Positions 43,901 through 51,753 of a DNA stretch of 64,000 nucleotides are shown one piece after another. A program made the position numbers and the translations under genes. Position 1 is the first letter of the stretch; each line of letters starts with the position of its first letter. Source of the DNA: Insulibacter thermoxylanivorax (GTDB lineage Bacteria > Bacillota > Bacilli > Paenibacillales > DA-C8); contig NZ_BMAQ01000008.1 in assembly GCF_015472005.1 (NCBI RefSeq), positions 41,817 through 105,816 on the forward strand. Reading direction: 5' to 3'. The notes under the pieces are model-generated. The model made no database searches, had not been told where the DNA came from, and worked only from the letters and a program-made list of their open reading frames with translations.

Positions 43901-46762
43901 GCCGCTTCCGATGCACCGCGGGTTGAGCCGCCCAAGCAGCCGATCGAGCCTGAAGTGGAGATCCTCTCGCTGGCTCGGACATCGGAGACCGACTATATCT
44001 TTAGGGCTGCGGCTAATGCAGCAGGTACATTCACTTTAAATCTTGGGCGAGAGCTGATCGTTCAGGACCACGCTGGTGAAGCCGGTGAAGTGGTCGAGAT
44101 CCCGGTCGAATTAAGCAGAGGGGAAAACCGCTTCAGCTTGACCTTCATCCCTGATGATACACAGCTGTTGACCAGCTACGATAAGATTGTCACGAATTTC
44201 ATGGTTGAAGTAAGAACTTATCAAGAAGACGGAGATATCTATGTATCGCCTCTGGGTACACCGCTTGGTGATGGATCTAGAGAGAAGCCTTTGGATCTGG
44301 ATACAGCGATTGACTTTGTATTGCCTGGTCAGAAGATCATCGTAATGGATGGAACGTACAAGCGAAACTCGAAGCTGGAGATTAAGAAATACAACGACGG
44401 CCGGCCCGATGCGATGAAGATGCTGTATGCTGAAGAAGGCACGCGTCCTGTGATCGATTTCGATAAGAAATCCGAGGGCGTTGTGCACAGCGGGAATTAC
44501 TGGCATGTGAAGGGACTGGACTTCGCACGCAGTGCACCTAATACGAAAGGTTATACCCTGGGCGGCAGCCATAACATCATCGAGTTGAACCGATTCTATG
44601 AACATGGCGATACAGGGATGCAGATCAGCCGAACGGATCAAGCAGCGACCATCGATGAATGGCCATCGTACAATCTGATCCTGAATAATGAATCCTTCGA
44701 TAACGCGGATCCGTCTCATAACAATGCTGACGGTTTTGCTGCGAAGCTCACTTCTGGGGTAGGCAATGCTTTCATTGGGAATATCGCGCGGAACAATATC
44801 GACGACGGCTGGGATCTGTACACCAAAGCAGGCCAAGGAGCCATAGGACCCGTTATTCTCGAGTACAACATCGCTTATCATAATGGCTTCCTGTCGGATG
44901 GGACAGTGGGCAACGGCGATAAGAACGGCTTTAAGCTTGGCGGTGAAGGTATTCATGTACCGCATATCGTTCGATATAATATTGCCTTTGAGAACGGGGC
45001 AGTAGGATTCACCAGCAACAGCAACCCCGGTGTGATCATCGAGGACAGCATCTCGTTTAACAATGACGGGGCGAACCTCCATCTCTCTACCTACACTGGT
45101 ATAGAGGAAGACTTTCAACTGAACGGATTCGTATCGTATCGAACGAAAGGGACGGCAAGGGATGTTGTACCGGAGAGACTGAAGTCGAAGGATAATTTCT
45201 TGTTCGATGGGACTAGATCGGTCAATGCAGCCGGCATCGCTTTAAGCGATGAGAACTTCGCAAGCCTGGAACCTAAGCTGCCATTTGAAAGGGATGAGAA
45301 CGGTAATCTCGTCTTAGGAGATTTCTTGAGATTCATCGCTCCGGAAATACCTGATGATGACGATGATACACAAGATCCGACGGATCCGACTGATCCATCA
45401 GAGCCTGGCGATAACGATGATACAGATGAGCCGACGGATCCAACTGATCCGTCCGAGCCTGGTGACGGTGACAGTGAAGAACCTAAGAAGCCGGGCGGCG
45501 GAGGTCCGGGATATGTCATCATCGGCACGCCGACTCCTTCGACTCCAACCGCGAAGTATGATCTGTCGGTAGGAGAAGACGGAAGCGTTAAGATAACAGT
45601 TGAGACATCAACGAATGAAGCGGGCGTGAGGATCGCCGTGATCGATGAGAAGCTCATGGATCGGGCGATGAATGAAGCCGCGGCAGACGCAATGGCCCGC
45701 AAGCACATCATCATCGATGCGGCGGATGATACAGCAGCTGCTGATCATTATGCCATCACGATTCCGGCTAATGTGTTTGACAAGGATGCAGAAGATCTGC
45801 TTGTGACACTTCGTACCGATGCTCTGACGATGACACTGTCCAGCGATATGTTCGCAGGTGAAACGTTGGATGCGGATCAGCTCACCTTCAACATTCGCAT
45901 TGTTCAGCCTGATGAACATCGCATGGTACAACTCGCTGATCGTCCAGCCTATGAAATCTTCATCTCAGATGGCGATAAGCGCATCGCTTGGAGCCATCCA
46001 AGGTCTGCTGTTCGCGTTGAGATTCCATATAAGCCGTCTGCTGCAGAAACGAACCATGAATTCATCGTCGTCTGGCATATCGATGAACAAGGAAGGATCA
46101 CAACGATCACGAACGGCAGATATGCGGCGGAGACGGAGAGCGTTGCCTTCACGACAACACACTTCAGCCGGTTCGCGATTGCATACGCTGCCAAGACCTT
46201 CGCAGATCTAGCTGCATATCCTTGGGCGAAGCATGAGATTGAAGTCATGGCAGCGAAAGAAGTGATCAAAGGTGTATCCGCCGATGCATTCGCTCCGGGA
46301 CAGACGCTGACGAGAGCGGACTATGCTCTGCTTCTGACAAGGGTATTTGAGCTCGAAGGCCTGGTCGATGGGATTCATGCTCAACAATTTGCTGATGTCA
46401 AACCTGGTGATTACTATTACGATGCAGTTCAGATCGCAGCAGAACTTAACATCATCAAGGGTACGGGCGACGGCAGTTTCAAACCGCGCGATCCGGTCAC
46501 GCGGCAGGATATGTTTGTGATGGCAGCGCGCGCGATGCAAGCAGCAGGCAGGTGGGATGACGATGCGGGTGCAGGATTTGATCTGACGGTGTTTGAAGAT
46601 CATGCGAAGATTTCGTCTTACGCAATCGATGCAATCAGAGGACTGACGAGTGCGGGACTCATCCGCGGAGACGGGACTTTAGTACGCCCGTTGGATCAAG
46701 TATCCCGTGCAGAAGCTGCGGTGCTCATCTACCGGTTGTATAACGAGGTACACGCTCGCTGA
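40919..46762 (+). CDS. Giant cell-surface pectate lyase: LamG-like and Big_3 modules, PL9 domain, three SLH domains
   Basis: A 1947-residue surface enzyme. The signal peptide reads KFRRFRKRVSLIVSLLIALS then ends near GFA-DD. Two jelly-roll sugar-binding-like modules follow (about 40-237, 240-437), then four Ig-like group 3 (Big_3) modules (about 443-775), a third jelly roll (777-999), and a PL9 right-handed beta helix (about 1103-1394) with the calcium/catalytic motifs HNNADGFAAK, NIDDGWDLYTK and NGFKLGGEG. A Pro/Asp/Thr linker leads to a beta-rich module and three SLH domains (about 1759-1942) that hold the protein on the secondary cell-wall polymer. Start: TTG 40919 has AGGAGGGA about 9 nt upstream and gives a clean signal peptide; the frame is open from 40727, so an earlier start is possible. 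Confidence 0.9.
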   Translation: MTKFRRFRKRVSLIVSLLIALSTFPPAGFADDSDPMAGGIIHILSDWSGSVFGDLGGNDKLTKENFEITEQSDGTVKIRSSNNRGKIASSTEGIAYYYKEIESHKNYELRAKVTVESWNANNQVSFGIMMRENILINENNSSFTSDYLAVGALDQQMKGFYKNLGHQVKSGYEFTANVPAAGETYDLSLKKTGNTYLLRIGDETRELESLSTFNYIGLYTARNTTVIFSEIELYEIPSAYHMDYEDYEFRAFGSNTSESRNPRPYVDSEEGGLVVIAKGGKIASGDEGLSFVFTELSADANFTISAAVRVRSFNEDSSISTPNQKSFGLMLRDEIGGEYDSSTQTSNYVAVGALDQKIKAFYKKGSQTKLDQYDVNDPVKDEIYELSIRKNGDTYLLMVNGQTQLLEAKDIFTDRIYAGLYAARDADVVFQSFSTQEDLRKPLSLTADPSNMKTVYLVGESLDLSGLNVKTVTQDVYGYQRTEWLTTKEYVVTGFDSSQEGTNRITVHFNGLSDHIDLQILEASVTTMEILYYPAKMIYYPGEIFDAQGLAVHATYNSGLSGILTPDLYTISIPDAVPDGDRFRFDQPGNYTVRVISNETPERYVEFDVTVKAVSLEALEIRQPPAKTQYFIGDVLDLSGIKVYALYDDGSSVRLLRDDFTVSGFDSVTVGDKIAVVTYNGKSASFKVNVKEKEATHLEVKDYPKTTYTVGEVLDLTGMTVNKVYDNGDRELYSAFSLDTSAYNAAQPGVYPIRIIPNDPTLEPIELPVTVREKREYEWHAIRFGQSTSDANNKVTVKEDGTILLEALGGSAGKVTGDHDGISFYYTVIDGKEENFVLSADIRVIEYAKNPHDGQESFGIMARDAIGKARDSSIFASNIAAVGGYSGGTRNDNGTQLFVRTGVESPDGTGSQGIQRIMLRNERPRPENTYPVQDYRLTLAKTNSGFVGKINDGPEAIIYEPDILTVQDDQIYVGFFAARLAVIEVSNIEFEVTSAASDAPRVEPPKQPIEPEVEILSLARTSETDYIFRAAANAAGTFTLNLGRELIVQDHAGEAGEVVEIPVELSRGENRFSLTFIPDDTQLLTSYDKIVTNFMVEVRTYQEDGDIYVSPLGTPLGDGSREKPLDLDTAIDFVLPGQKIIVMDGTYKRNSKLEIKKYNDGRPDAMKMLYAEEGTRPVIDFDKKSEGVVHSGNYWHVKGLDFARSAPNTKGYTLGGSHNIIELNRFYEHGDTGMQISRTDQAATIDEWPSYNLILNNESFDNADPSHNNADGFAAKLTSGVGNAFIGNIARNNIDDGWDLYTKAGQGAIGPVILEYNIAYHNGFLSDGTVGNGDKNGFKLGGEGIHVPHIVRYNIAFENGAVGFTSNSNPGVIIEDSISFNNDGANLHLSTYTGIEEDFQLNGFVSYRTKGTARDVVPERLKSKDNFLFDGTRSVNAAGIALSDENFASLEPKLPFERDENGNLVLGDFLRFIAPEIPDDDDDTQDPTDPTDPSEPGDNDDTDEPTDPTDPSEPGDGDSEEPKKPGGGGPGYVIIGTPTPSTPTAKYDLSVGEDGSVKITVETSTNEAGVRIAVIDEKLMDRAMNEAAADAMARKHIIIDAADDTAAADHYAITIPANVFDKDAEDLLVTLRTDALTMTLSSDMFAGETLDADQLTFNIRIVQPDEHRMVQLADRPAYEIFISDGDKRIAWSHPRSAVRVEIPYKPSAAETNHEFIVVWHIDEQGRITTITNGRYAAETESVAFTTTHFSRFAIAYAAKTFADLAAYPWAKHEIEVMAAKEVIKGVSADAFAPGQTLTRADYALLLTRVFELEGLVDGIHAQQFADVKPGDYYYDAVQIAAELNIIKGTGDGSFKPRDPVTRQDMFVMAARAMQAAGRWDDDAGAGFDLTVFEDHAKISSYAIDAIRGLTSAGLIRGDGTLVRPLDQVSRAEAAVLIYRLYNEVHAR

Positions 46763-46774
46763 TTATGTCACAGA

Positions 46775-46805
46775 GGAGGACGGAGACATGCCGTCCTCCT
46801 TTTTC
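46775..46805 (+). terminator. Terminator of the SLH-lyase gene
   Basis: GGAGGACGG pairs with CCGTCCTCC over AGACATG, followed by T5. Confidence 0.95.
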
Positions 46806-46880
46806 TTGGAAATAGGCACTTCTCCCATGCGGTTTGTATATCTTGTTATATAAGAGCCTGTTAAGGGAGTGTGATAGAAG

Positions 46881-47693
46881 GTGCCTGTCGTGCAAGGTGT
46901 TCATATTATCTATACCGTAAGACCGGGCGATACCCTGTACTCCATCGCGCGTCGCTTCGGCAGTGAAGTCCAACTGATCGAGCAGACCAATGCGCTGTTC
47001 CCGCCGATCACAGACCCGGGATTGATCTATCCCGGTCAGGTGCTGCTGATTCCGGAGACGGGGATCGGACAGCGGCAAGAGATTACCTATATCGTCAATC
47101 CAGGCGACAGCCTGTATACGATCGGCCTGCGTTTCTCCGTCACCCCGGATATTCTCGCCGGCCTCAACCCGCAGATCACCAATATAAATCTCATCTATGC
47201 CGATCTCCCGTTGGAGGTGCCGGCCTTCATCTACAGTGTGGAACGCGGGCAGTCCCTCTACTCGATCTCGAGGGAGTTGGGGGTGCCGATGAACGCGATC
47301 ATCCAGGCCAATGCCAACCGGCCTGGTTTCTCACCTGATCTGCTCTACGAGGATTATGAACTGATCATCCCGCTGCCCGCGTCCCGCAATATCCTTGTTC
47401 GCGTGCCGCTGCCCGGTTCACGGATCATGCCCGGTCAAGCCTTGGAAGGGATCGCCAGGGCTTTTGAAGCGGTGATCCATTATCAATTAATCGATGATAA
47501 CCGACAATCCGTCATCTCAGAGAAAACCTTGTTGGTTTCTGAAGGGGCGCCGGCATTCGGCACCTTCTCATCTGCTTTGCGGTATGAGCGCCAGCCGACA
47601 ACTTCGTCGGGAGAGCTATGGGTATATGCCCGAAGTGCGAGGGATGGACGGATCATCGATCTGGTGCAGGTGAGGGTGATTATAGGCGAGTAG
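46881..47693 (+). CDS. Triple LysM protein with C-terminal Gmad2-like domain
   Basis: A 270-residue protein with three LysM peptidoglycan/chitin-binding modules (about 7-55, 68-112 and 116-163: YTVRPGDTLYSIARRFG, YIVNPGDSLYTIGLRF, YSVERGQSLYSISREL). The last ~95 residues match the Gmad2 immunoglobulin-like domain found in spore germination proteins (VRVPLPGSRIMPGQALEGIA, in part). There is no signal peptide, common for spore-coat LysM proteins loaded from the mother cell. GTG 46881 follows AAGGGAG by 11 nt. Together these point to the spore cortex/coat or the cell wall as its site; which one is not settled. Confidence 0.85.
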   Translation: MPVVQGVHIIYTVRPGDTLYSIARRFGSEVQLIEQTNALFPPITDPGLIYPGQVLLIPETGIGQRQEITYIVNPGDSLYTIGLRFSVTPDILAGLNPQITNINLIYADLPLEVPAFIYSVERGQSLYSISRELGVPMNAIIQANANRPGFSPDLLYEDYELIIPLPASRNILVRVPLPGSRIMPGQALEGIARAFEAVIHYQLIDDNRQSVISEKTLLVSEGAPAFGTFSSALRYERQPTTSSGELWVYARSARDGRIIDLVQVRVIIGE

Positions 47694-47731
47694 GAATGAG
47701 GAGCGGAAGATCATGAAGCAGCCATACAGTC

Positions 47732-47770
47732 AAGCAGTCCCTTAGGAGTTTGACTCCCCAGGGACTGCTT
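47732..47770. terminator. Hairpin shared by convergent LysM and DoxX genes
   Basis: AAGCAGTCCCT pairs perfectly with AGGGACTGCTT; the tails on both strands are only weakly T-rich. Confidence 0.7.
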
Positions 47771-47790
47771 AATTATACAACGATGGTGTA

Positions 47791-48327
47791 TTACACGGCA
47801 GGACGGGTGCCGGGTTTGACCGCGGTGTCTTGATTGGCTGCTGTTTTCCCCTTGCGAGCGAAAACCTTCCTTAGGAACGGCATGAGGTAATAGTCGATGC
47901 CGAACCGTCCTGCATGGTGACCGGCCATGAAGATGATGCCGCCGATCAGGACCATCCATGGATTGGTGCTGATGGTGCCGGCAAAGAGGAACATGAAGTT
48001 CATCAGGAGTCCGAAGAAGGCGGCAGCGGCAGTGAGAGCGCCCAGGATTAAACCTAAGCCTACCAGAAACTCACCGACAGGGATCAAGAAGTTGATGAGT
48101 TTCACGTTCGGAAGAGCGAAATGTTCCAAAAATGCTGTATAAGTCGGATAGATCACTTCATCGCCCTTCATGACGGGATTAGCTATGACATTTTTCAGAT
48201 ACCCTTCTGCATTGAACCCGCCGATCAGTTTGTTCCAGCCGGCCGTCAACCAGCTCCAACCGAGATAGACGCGAAGGATCAGCAAGATGCCGGCTGCGTA
48301 TATGTTTTCTCTTAAGAATTTGACCAT
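47791..48327 (-). CDS. DoxX-family membrane protein (copy 1)
   Basis: A 178-residue four-helix membrane protein of the DoxX/DoxD group (RVYLGWSWLTAGWNKLIGGF, AFLEHFALPNVKLINFL, GEFLVGLGLILGALT and a terminal GRFGIDYYLMPF). In archaea DoxD is part of a thiosulfate:quinone oxidoreductase; bacterial DoxX proteins are linked to redox or thiol stress. ATG at the complement of 48325-48327 is chosen, as TAGGAG lies 9 nt upstream, rather than two earlier ATGs. It diverges from a second DoxX gene, and the shared region holds several Crp/Fnr-type palindromes. Confidence 0.88.
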   Translation of the reverse strand: MVKFLRENIYAAGILLILRVYLGWSWLTAGWNKLIGGFNAEGYLKNVIANPVMKGDEVIYPTYTAFLEHFALPNVKLINFLIPVGEFLVGLGLILGALTAAAAFFGLLMNFMFLFAGTISTNPWMVLIGGIIFMAGHHAGRFGIDYYLMPFLRKVFARKGKTAANQDTAVKPGTRPAV

Positions 48328-48383
48328 GATCATCATCTCCTAATCATTATTTACTAAGGGTTTGATCGAAAGAAATCAATAAT

Positions 48384-48399
48384 TGTGATTTAATTCACA
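48384..48399. promoter_or_regulatory. Crp/Fnr-type operator 1
   Basis: TGTGATTTAATTCACA has perfect TGTGA-N6-TCACA symmetry, matching the Crp/Fnr-family consensus. It lies about 60 bp before the DoxX copy 1 start. Confidence 0.75.
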
Positions 48400-48405
48400 G
48401 ATATG

Positions 48406-48421
48406 AGTGAAAAAATTCACA
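48406..48421. promoter_or_regulatory. Crp/Fnr-type operator 2
   Basis: AGTGAAAAAATTCACA differs from TGTGA-N6-TCACA at one arm position. Its centre is exactly 22 bp from operator 1, about two helical turns, so two dimers could bind on one face. Confidence 0.6.
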
Positions 48422-48618
48422 ATCCCAGGAATAAAAAGTTCGGCAGCAGATCAGGGACGATATGTTTCCCCGATTCCAAGGATTCAACCAATGGAAGTGC
48501 TTCATGCCGATCGACTCCTCTCTGCGATGGTTTGTAACTTAGATCACGATGTTGGCGTGACTTTTGTTAGTGATCTTTGTTACACTTTTACTATAACATA
48601 GATATTGGAAAATGTGAA

Positions 48619-48634
48619 TGTGATAAATTTCACA
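48619..48634. promoter_or_regulatory. Crp/Fnr-type operator 3
   Basis: TGTGATAAATTTCACA is a perfect TGTGA-N6-TCACA site, on the DoxX copy 2 side of the divergent region. Confidence 0.75.
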
Positions 48635-48668
48635 ATTATGTGAACATCACTTCGACATTTTCTGCACG

Positions 48669-48697
48669 ATTTCACTGTGTTATGATAGCAGTGAAAT
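48669..48697. promoter_or_regulatory. 9-bp-arm dyad over a -10-like box
   Basis: ATTTCACTG and CAGTGAAAT form perfect arms separated by 11 bp that include TATGAT (48681-48686), a possible -10 of the plus-strand DoxX gene. A factor bound here would cover the promoter. Confidence 0.6.
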
Positions 48698-48739
48698 TAG
48701 ACAATTAGACAATCTTGGAAAGACGAGGAGAGTGTGATC

Positions 48740-49339
48740 ATGGCAAAGGCGAAATCCGTAGTGCGCAAAGGAGACTACATCATCGTCAAGGAAAATCCGG
48801 TCTCGATGTTTCTGTTCAGCAGTACCAAATCCGCTTGGATCTGGCTGATCATCCGCTTGTATCTGGGGTATGTGTGGCTTAAGGCGGGTCTTGGCAAGTT
48901 CGGCAGCGAGGCTTGGACAGGCAGTGAAGCAGGGGCGGCGATCCGCGGGTTTGTAAACGGCGCCCTGGCGAAAGCAGAAGCAGGTGCAGATGTTTCAGGC
49001 TGGTATGCGGCATTTCTGGAACATGTGGTGCTGCCGAATGCGGCGATCTTCTCTTATCTGGTGGTCTTCGGTGAGATTGCTGTAGGACTGGGCTTGATCC
49101 TCGGACTGTTGACGGGAATCGCAGCCTTCTTCGGTGCACTGATGAATGTCAGCTTCTTGTTCGCTGGGACGCTCAGCTCGAACCCGCTGCTGTTCATCTT
49201 GGCGACGTGGATCGTGCTGGCCTGGAAGGTGGCGGGCTGGTACGGGTTGGACCGCTGGGCACTCCTCAAGCTGGGCACGCCGTGGGACTATGTTGAGGGC
49301 AAAAAATCAAAGCCCAATAAAGGTCAATCCGACGAATAA
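48740..49339 (+). CDS. DoxX-family membrane protein (copy 2)
   Basis: A 199-residue paralogue of the divergent DoxX gene, with the same blocks (IIRLYLGYVWLKAGLGKFG, AFLEHVVLPNAAIFSYL, GEIAVGLGLILGLLTGIAAF, AGWYGLDRWALL) but with a longer charged N-terminus (~30 residues) and a basic C-terminal tail. ATG 48740 follows GAGGAGAG by 7 nt. Having two DoxX genes back to back around repeated Crp/Fnr-type sites suggests joint control by oxygen or redox state and perhaps a heteromeric complex, as with DoxA/DoxD. The electron donor is unknown. Confidence 0.88.
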   Translation: MAKAKSVVRKGDYIIVKENPVSMFLFSSTKSAWIWLIIRLYLGYVWLKAGLGKFGSEAWTGSEAGAAIRGFVNGALAKAEAGADVSGWYAAFLEHVVLPNAAIFSYLVVFGEIAVGLGLILGLLTGIAAFFGALMNVSFLFAGTLSSNPLLFILATWIVLAWKVAGWYGLDRWALLKLGTPWDYVEGKKSKPNKGQSDE

Positions 49340-49373
49340 TCAGAATCCTAACAATACGCATCCTGTAAACAAG

Positions 49374-49411
49374 AAAAGGCTGGATTCGCCCATGGGGCGG
49401 ACCCAGCCTTT
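49374..49411. terminator. Bidirectional terminator between DoxX copy 2 and the alcohol dehydrogenase
   Basis: AAAAGGCTGG pairs with CCAGCCTTTT. T-rich tails on both strands serve the two convergent genes. Confidence 0.9.
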
Positions 49412-49436
49412 TGCTTGCTGCTTTACTTGAGCTGCT

Positions 49437-50603
49437 TTACAAACTCATGCGAAGGATCTCCTTAACATCTTCTTGGTGCAGCTCTTTGAATTGGCCGATT
49501 GGACCGAACCTTACGGCTTCTGCGGCCATCTGATCGAGATGTTCATCGCCGATGCCGACGTCGGACAGCGTTGCAGGAGCACCGATGCGGGTGAAGAACT
49601 CGCGGGTGGCTTCGATGCCGGCCAGTGCAACTTCCTCATCGCTCTTGCCGGCCGGATCGATGTTCCATACACGGGTTGCGTATTGGACGAAACGATCAAC
49701 GCGTTCCTTGTAGACGTACTTCATCCAGTTCGGGAAGATGATCGCAAGTCCGGCGCCGTGTGCAATATCATAGATAGCGCTGACCTGGTGTTCGATCTCG
49801 TGCGTCGCCCAATCTCCCTGCATGCCGAGGCTGATCTGTCCGCCGTTTAAGGCCATCGTTCCGCACCACATGATATTCGCCCGCGCATCGTAATCCGTTG
49901 GCTTGGCAAGGGCGGTTTCGGCATTTTCGATGACCGTCTGCAGGATGGATTCACAGAAGCGTTCTTGCAGCGGCGTATTCGGCGTCTTGCTGAAATATTG
50001 CTCGAAGACGTGGCTCATCATATCGACGATTCCGTTAACGACATGCTCGCGCGGCACCGTGTAGGTGAGTTCGGGATCGAGGATCGAGAATCTCGGATAA
50101 GCGTGCTGGCTGCCGGAACCGCGTTTTAATTTCAATTCCCAGTTGCTGATGACGAAGTTCCCGTTCGCTTCGGAACCCGTCGCAGATAAGGTGAGGATGG
50201 TGCCGAGCGGCAGAGCAGACGCTGGCTGCGCCTTGCGCTCGAAGAAATCCCATACGTCTCCTTCATAAGGTACTCCAACGGCGATCGCCTTGGCCGCATC
50301 GATGACGCTTCCCCCGCCGACCGCCAGAATGAGCTGAACATCTTCCTTCCGGCAGATGTCGATCCCTTTGCGAACGGTCGTAACACGGGGATTCGGCTCA
50401 ACACCAGGCAGTTCGAAGACCGCGGCATCGATGCTCTTGAGCTGTTCGATTACCTTGTCATAGAGACCGGTTCTTTTGATGCTTCCCCCGCCGTATACGA
50501 GAAGGACTCTCGTTCCGAAGGGCTTCACTTGTTCGGCTAGTTGACTGACAGTCCCCTTCCCGAAGATGATCTTGGTGGGGTTCTGAAACGTAAAGTTTAA
50601 CAT
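49437..50603 (-). CDS. Iron-containing alcohol dehydrogenase (butanol-dehydrogenase type)
   Basis: A 388-residue cytosolic NAD(P)H-dependent oxidoreductase of the group III iron-alcohol dehydrogenase family, like B. subtilis YugJ/YugK or clostridial BdhA, reducing aldehydes to alcohols. The NAD(P) motif is GGGSVIDAAKAIA; metal ligands lie in MMSHVFEQYF, THEIEHQVSA and IAHGAGLAIIFPNWM. ATG at the complement of 50601-50603 follows AAGGAGTGAG; the frame is open further upstream, but those residues do not belong to the family. It is monocistronic. Which aldehyde it acts on cannot be told. Confidence 0.93.
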   Translation of the reverse strand: MLNFTFQNPTKIIFGKGTVSQLAEQVKPFGTRVLLVYGGGSIKRTGLYDKVIEQLKSIDAAVFELPGVEPNPRVTTVRKGIDICRKEDVQLILAVGGGSVIDAAKAIAVGVPYEGDVWDFFERKAQPASALPLGTILTLSATGSEANGNFVISNWELKLKRGSGSQHAYPRFSILDPELTYTVPREHVVNGIVDMMSHVFEQYFSKTPNTPLQERFCESILQTVIENAETALAKPTDYDARANIMWCGTMALNGGQISLGMQGDWATHEIEHQVSAIYDIAHGAGLAIIFPNWMKYVYKERVDRFVQYATRVWNIDPAGKSDEEVALAGIEATREFFTRIGAPATLSDVGIGDEHLDQMAAEAVRFGPIGQFKELHQEDVKEILRMSL

Positions 50604-50816
50604 GCAGCACTCACTCCTTGGTATGTAGACTGCGCTGAATTCATCTGAAACACAGGTGATCAGATGCACAAACTTCAATCGTATTATAGCAAAAACTCCT
50701 GCAAAAGATGTTGATATTTGATGCAGGATTTATAATGTTTTGTAAAGGAATGATGCATTTTGCGGGCATGGAGACTGTGATATAATGCAGGGATAAGCTG
50801 GAAGGGGGCAGAACGG

Positions 50817-51002
50817 ATGAAACTTGCACTGAATGTCTATTGGGGAGAGGAAGAGATCCGTCAGGCGGTGATAGATCTTAATCCGGATAAATTCGAGCCG
50901 CTGAGCGAGGAAGAGAAAGAAGCGGCTGTAGAGATGATCATTCGCGATTATATCAATCAACATCTCACGGTCAGGTGGGAATTGGAAGAAGATGAGGGAT
51001 AG
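50817..51002 (+). CDS. Small acidic protein of unknown function
   Basis: A 61-residue soluble, acidic protein (MKLALNVYWGEEEIRQAVID start; EEEKEAAVEMIIRDYINQHL middle, in part), probably one small helical domain. AAGGGGGC precedes ATG 50817 and a TATAAT lies at 50781-50786. The family is not recognised. Confidence 0.6.
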   Translation: MKLALNVYWGEEEIRQAVIDLNPDKFEPLSEEEKEAAVEMIIRDYINQHLTVRWELEEDEG

Positions 51003-51080
51003 GCGGGGCTTGCGTCTCGTTAGATGGATGGTTCAGGTGATCGCTCAGACCTTGTATGAGGCTTAAAGCCCCTTGGAGCG

Positions 51081-51111
51081 TGAATGTCTTATGCTTTGCC
51101 GCGGCATCCTA
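51081..51111 (+). promoter_or_regulatory. Sigma-G-like promoter of the spore protein gene
   Basis: TGAATG (51081-51086) and CATCCTA (51105-51111), 18 bp apart, match the forespore sigma-G pattern GHATR-N18-CATNHTA. It starts transcription about 20 bp before the ribosome site of the SASP gene. Confidence 0.65.
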
Positions 51112-51135
51112 GAAGCAAAAAAGGAGGGATGAACG

Positions 51136-51414
51136 TTGGCCAGACGCAGAAGACGTACACCTATAGTGCCCGAGGCCAGGGCGCAGATGGCTCAGTTCCA
51201 AGCACGCGTGATGCGTGATGCAGGGTTTCCAGTGGATCCGCAGAGGCCGGAGAATGTGAAGTATGAAGTGGCCAGAACACTCGGAATCAACCTCCAGCCC
51301 GGCTATAACGGCAATCTGAGTACGGAAGATGCAGGCAGGGTTGGCGGCCGGATCGGCGGAACGATGGTCAGAGAGATGATCCGCCTGGCACAGGAACAGT
51401 TAGCACGGAGATAG
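51136..51414 (+). CDS. Alpha/beta-type small acid-soluble spore protein
   Basis: A 92-residue DNA-binding spore protein that coats and protects forespore DNA. Family motifs are KYEVARTLGI and GNLSTEDAGRVGGRIGGTMV (the second SASP signature, shown in part). The N-terminus is unusually rich in arginine (ARRRRRTP), which may strengthen DNA binding. TTG 51136 follows AGGAGGG by 7 nt. A sigma-G-like promoter lies just upstream. This is direct support that the organism forms spores. Confidence 0.92.
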   Translation: MARRRRRTPIVPEARAQMAQFQARVMRDAGFPVDPQRPENVKYEVARTLGINLQPGYNGNLSTEDAGRVGGRIGGTMVREMIRLAQEQLARR

Positions 51415-51441
51415 TGTGACCATGTGGATGGGGTGTTGCGA

Positions 51442-51676
51442 TTTTATCCTATATTTAGGATAAATGTGATCTGGATGCTGGGTGGGTCGATAGTTTTGAC
51501 GTAAAAATCGGACAAAACATGGTAGGATGATGGTGTCGTTGGCGGGTTTTGACCTAAAATTCGCACAAAAGTTGGAAGAATGCGGTGTTTTCCGCAGGGT
51601 TTTGTCCTAAAAATTCGAATAAAAGCAAGCAGTCGGCAGGTTCGTCCGGGTGTTTTGTCCTAATAATCATACAAAA
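51442..51676. repeat. Five TTTTGTCC-type elements at 53-bp spacing
   Basis: Elements of the form TTTTGNCCTAAAAAT-N3-ACAAAA start at 51442, 51494, 51547, 51600 and 51653 (spacing 52, 53, 53, 53). Each is a weak dyad bounded by TTTTGT and ACAAAA; the intervals differ. Two more copies occur at 15438-15515. No gene was supported in 51415-51753. Confidence 0.75.
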
Positions 51677-51699
51677 ATCCGCGCATACGTGCTGCGCGG
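51671..51699 (-). terminator. Terminator of the YfkK-like gene (minus strand)
   Basis: On the minus strand CCGCGCA pairs with TGCGCGG, followed by ATTTTTGT. The T run is supplied by the end of the last TTTTGTCC repeat. Confidence 0.65.
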
Positions 51700-51753
51700 G
51701 TCATGCGAATCCGCGTGCGCAGGCCACGCGAATCCGCCTCGATCCATACGATA

